NCBI GenBank assembly: GCA_003833135.1
Contig: QZLH01000730.1
Location: 9,130 to 28,118 of the forward strand
Direction: 5' to 3'
DNA from: Oehlia diaphana
Lineage: Eukaryota > Glomeromycota > Glomeromycetes > Glomerales > Glomeraceae
DNA: 18,989 nt
Both the position numbers and the translations under genes were made by a program. Each line of letters begins with the position of its first letter. The first letter of the stretch is position 1. The notes beneath the pieces were generated by a model that searched no databases, was not told the DNA's origin, and saw only the letters and a list, made by a program, of their open reading frames with translations. Below are positions 17,580 to 18,989 of this stretch, one piece after another.

Positions 17580-18546
17580 ATATACTAAAATAATTTTTAA
17601 TTTTTTATTTAATAAATTTTTATTTAATTTTATACGCAATTTTAATACACGATTAATAAATATATTACAATTCTTTAATAATGGAAATTTGAAAATTGTG
17701 AAATGTATTAATATTTTACATAATAAAAATTTTGTGTGAGCGTATAAATTAAATTTTTACAAAATAAATAAATTAAGTATAATTATTGTTCCATTTTTTT
17801 TTTTTTTTCGTTATCAGTTATTAAAATAATTTAAAATAATTTGAATATACACTATTTCAAAAAATGCAGATCACCATATTTTTAAAGGGAATAAATTGAG
17901 TGAAACCCTGTAGTGAAACTTATTTCAGTGTGATGTCAAAATATTGCACTTATTTAATTTATCAATTTATTTATGTCAATTATTTTTATTACGACTATCA
18001 TTTTCATATATGTTTTTGCATATCATATCATTTTTTCGTTATCACTTGTAAATTACAATAATTGGTATGAAAATATCCTTCTATATAAATTTTCTTTAAA
18101 TAAATAAATAACCTGTCAATAAGTAAAGTTGATCATTGAGTTTTACTCTAAAAATTACATACTAAGTTCAATCTAAGTAAAAAAAAATTCCAAATTCAGA
18201 AGCATTATTACTAAAACAAAAAAAAATTTAAAAAAAGAATTTTTATAAGCTCTACGCAAATCTATTTTCTAAAAAATTATAAATTCTGTATTTTATATAA
18301 TAATTTGTATTAAAAAGTCTAAATAAACCCAATATATCACAAAAAAAATCGAAATTTACCTATTTCAATACAGAATTAGTTATTTTTTTTTAACGAAGTC
18401 AAATATATTTATTTAGAAATAAGAAAATTATAAAAAAGGAAAAGATTTACATTATATAACATTTAGTAAAGAACATGATCGAACTATACTATAATATTAT
18501 TAGGGACTTAAGATTTTATGTTCAAAAGAACTATCTACCATCCTGC
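17580..18546. other. A/T-rich region without a supportable gene
   Basis: I see only homopolymer runs and A/T-rich sequence. A short GTAGTGAAACTTATTTCAGTG segment around 17911-17931 is slightly more complex and may belong to a dispersed repeat. No gene or RNA is recognisable. Confidence 0.45.
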
Positions 18547-18669
18547 TCACCCAAATAGGTTCACTAAACTATCCACATAACTACTACTATTCGTATGGAC
18601 TGGTAATGTTATATAAAAACCCACCACATAGGGATTGGAATTGATAATCGAATCAAAATCGAATCTCAT
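18547..18669 (-). CDS. Short open frame of 40 codons, unknown
   Basis: On the minus strand ATG (18667-18669) follows CTTCAACAA and opens a frame to TGA at 18547-18549. The product has balanced composition: RFDFDSIINSNPYVVGFYI, then LPVHTNSSSYVDSLVNLFG. The stop overlaps a possible splice donor (G|GTGAGC at about 18548-18553), so this could be a first exon, with ATTATAG near 18490 as a possible acceptor; the frame after that acceptor soon stops. I recognise no family. It may be a real small exon, a repeat-derived frame, or chance. Confidence 0.25.
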   Translation of the reverse strand: MRFDFDSIINSNPYVVGFYITLPVHTNSSSYVDSLVNLFG

Positions 18670-18790
18670 TTGTTGAAGAGAAATTGAAATTAAGTAAAAA
18701 AATTAATTTAGCATTGCATTCGCATGATTTAAAATATTTTCAAAAAAGAAAAATTGATCGATAATGGCCTTCAAAAACTTAAAAAATGAC

Positions 18791-18839
18791 GAAATGATCG
18801 GAAATGATCGGAAATGATCGGCAATGATCGGCAATGATG
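18791..18839. repeat. Decamer tandem repeat, GAAATGATCG x about 5
   Basis: Five consecutive 10-base units are seen: three GAAATGATCG, one GCAATGATCG, and a last GCAATGATG. Each copy carries a GATC site. A 10-base period matches one DNA helical turn and is not a multiple of three, so it would not be kept by a coding frame. Confidence 0.85.
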
Positions 18840-18989
18840 TTATAGTTGGATATTAGTAACAATATATAATTTCTTAATAGATGTTACAATTTTAATTCAG
18901 AATTTATATATTTACTGATCATGGAATTAATTATCAAAGCTTAAAATGGATTATCTTTTAAGAAACAAAAAATCGAATCTACAAAGATT

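Overview
The window looks like nuclear DNA of an arbuscular mycorrhizal fungus (Glomeromycotina, most like Rhizophagus). This is inference: it rests on the extreme A/T richness with long homopolymer runs, short GT-AG introns of 73 and 88 bases, a long fungal-type RNA-dependent RNA polymerase, a small ML-domain secreted protein, and a dense background of broken DNA transposons and small foldback elements. No database search was run.

Layout. Bases 1-5560 are gene-poor and hold a trace of a hAT-like transposase, a GC-richer patch near 2440-2565, and a GC-rich broken element on the minus strand near 4380-4822. Bases 5558-5661 form a compact foldback. Bases 5942-7102 (minus) are a dead MULE transposase with two frameshifts and two internal stops. 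Bases 7435-7939 (minus) are an intact two-exon small heat shock protein (HSP20) gene, with heat shock elements 250-350 bases upstream. Bases 8601-8751 hold a small terminal-inverted-repeat element. Bases 8899-12034 (minus) are an intact two-exon RNA-dependent RNA polymerase of 1015 residues with the DLDGD catalytic motif; its intron splits the codon three residues after that motif. Bases 12281-12374 are low-complexity A/T. Bases 12591-12881 hold a doubtful membrane-protein frame. Bases 14237-14486 are a clean 230-bp MITE with a 10-bp target duplication. Bases 15086-15963 are an element with long inverted repeats built of CCGACA/TGTCGG motifs. Bases 16019-16226 are a U-box fragment with a small deletion. 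Bases 16336-16650 are a degenerate minisatellite. Bases 17025-17474 (plus) are an intact secreted ML-domain lipid-binding protein with a good TATA box. Bases 18547-18839 hold a small open frame and a decamer tandem repeat.

The three confident genes are not an operon and have unrelated roles: proteostasis, RNA silencing and extracellular lipid binding. The notable theme is an RNA-silencing polymerase sitting among transposon remnants and inverted repeats, the kind of sequence that can feed double-stranded RNA pathways. Co-location alone does not show a functional link, and I see no clear undescribed multi-gene system.
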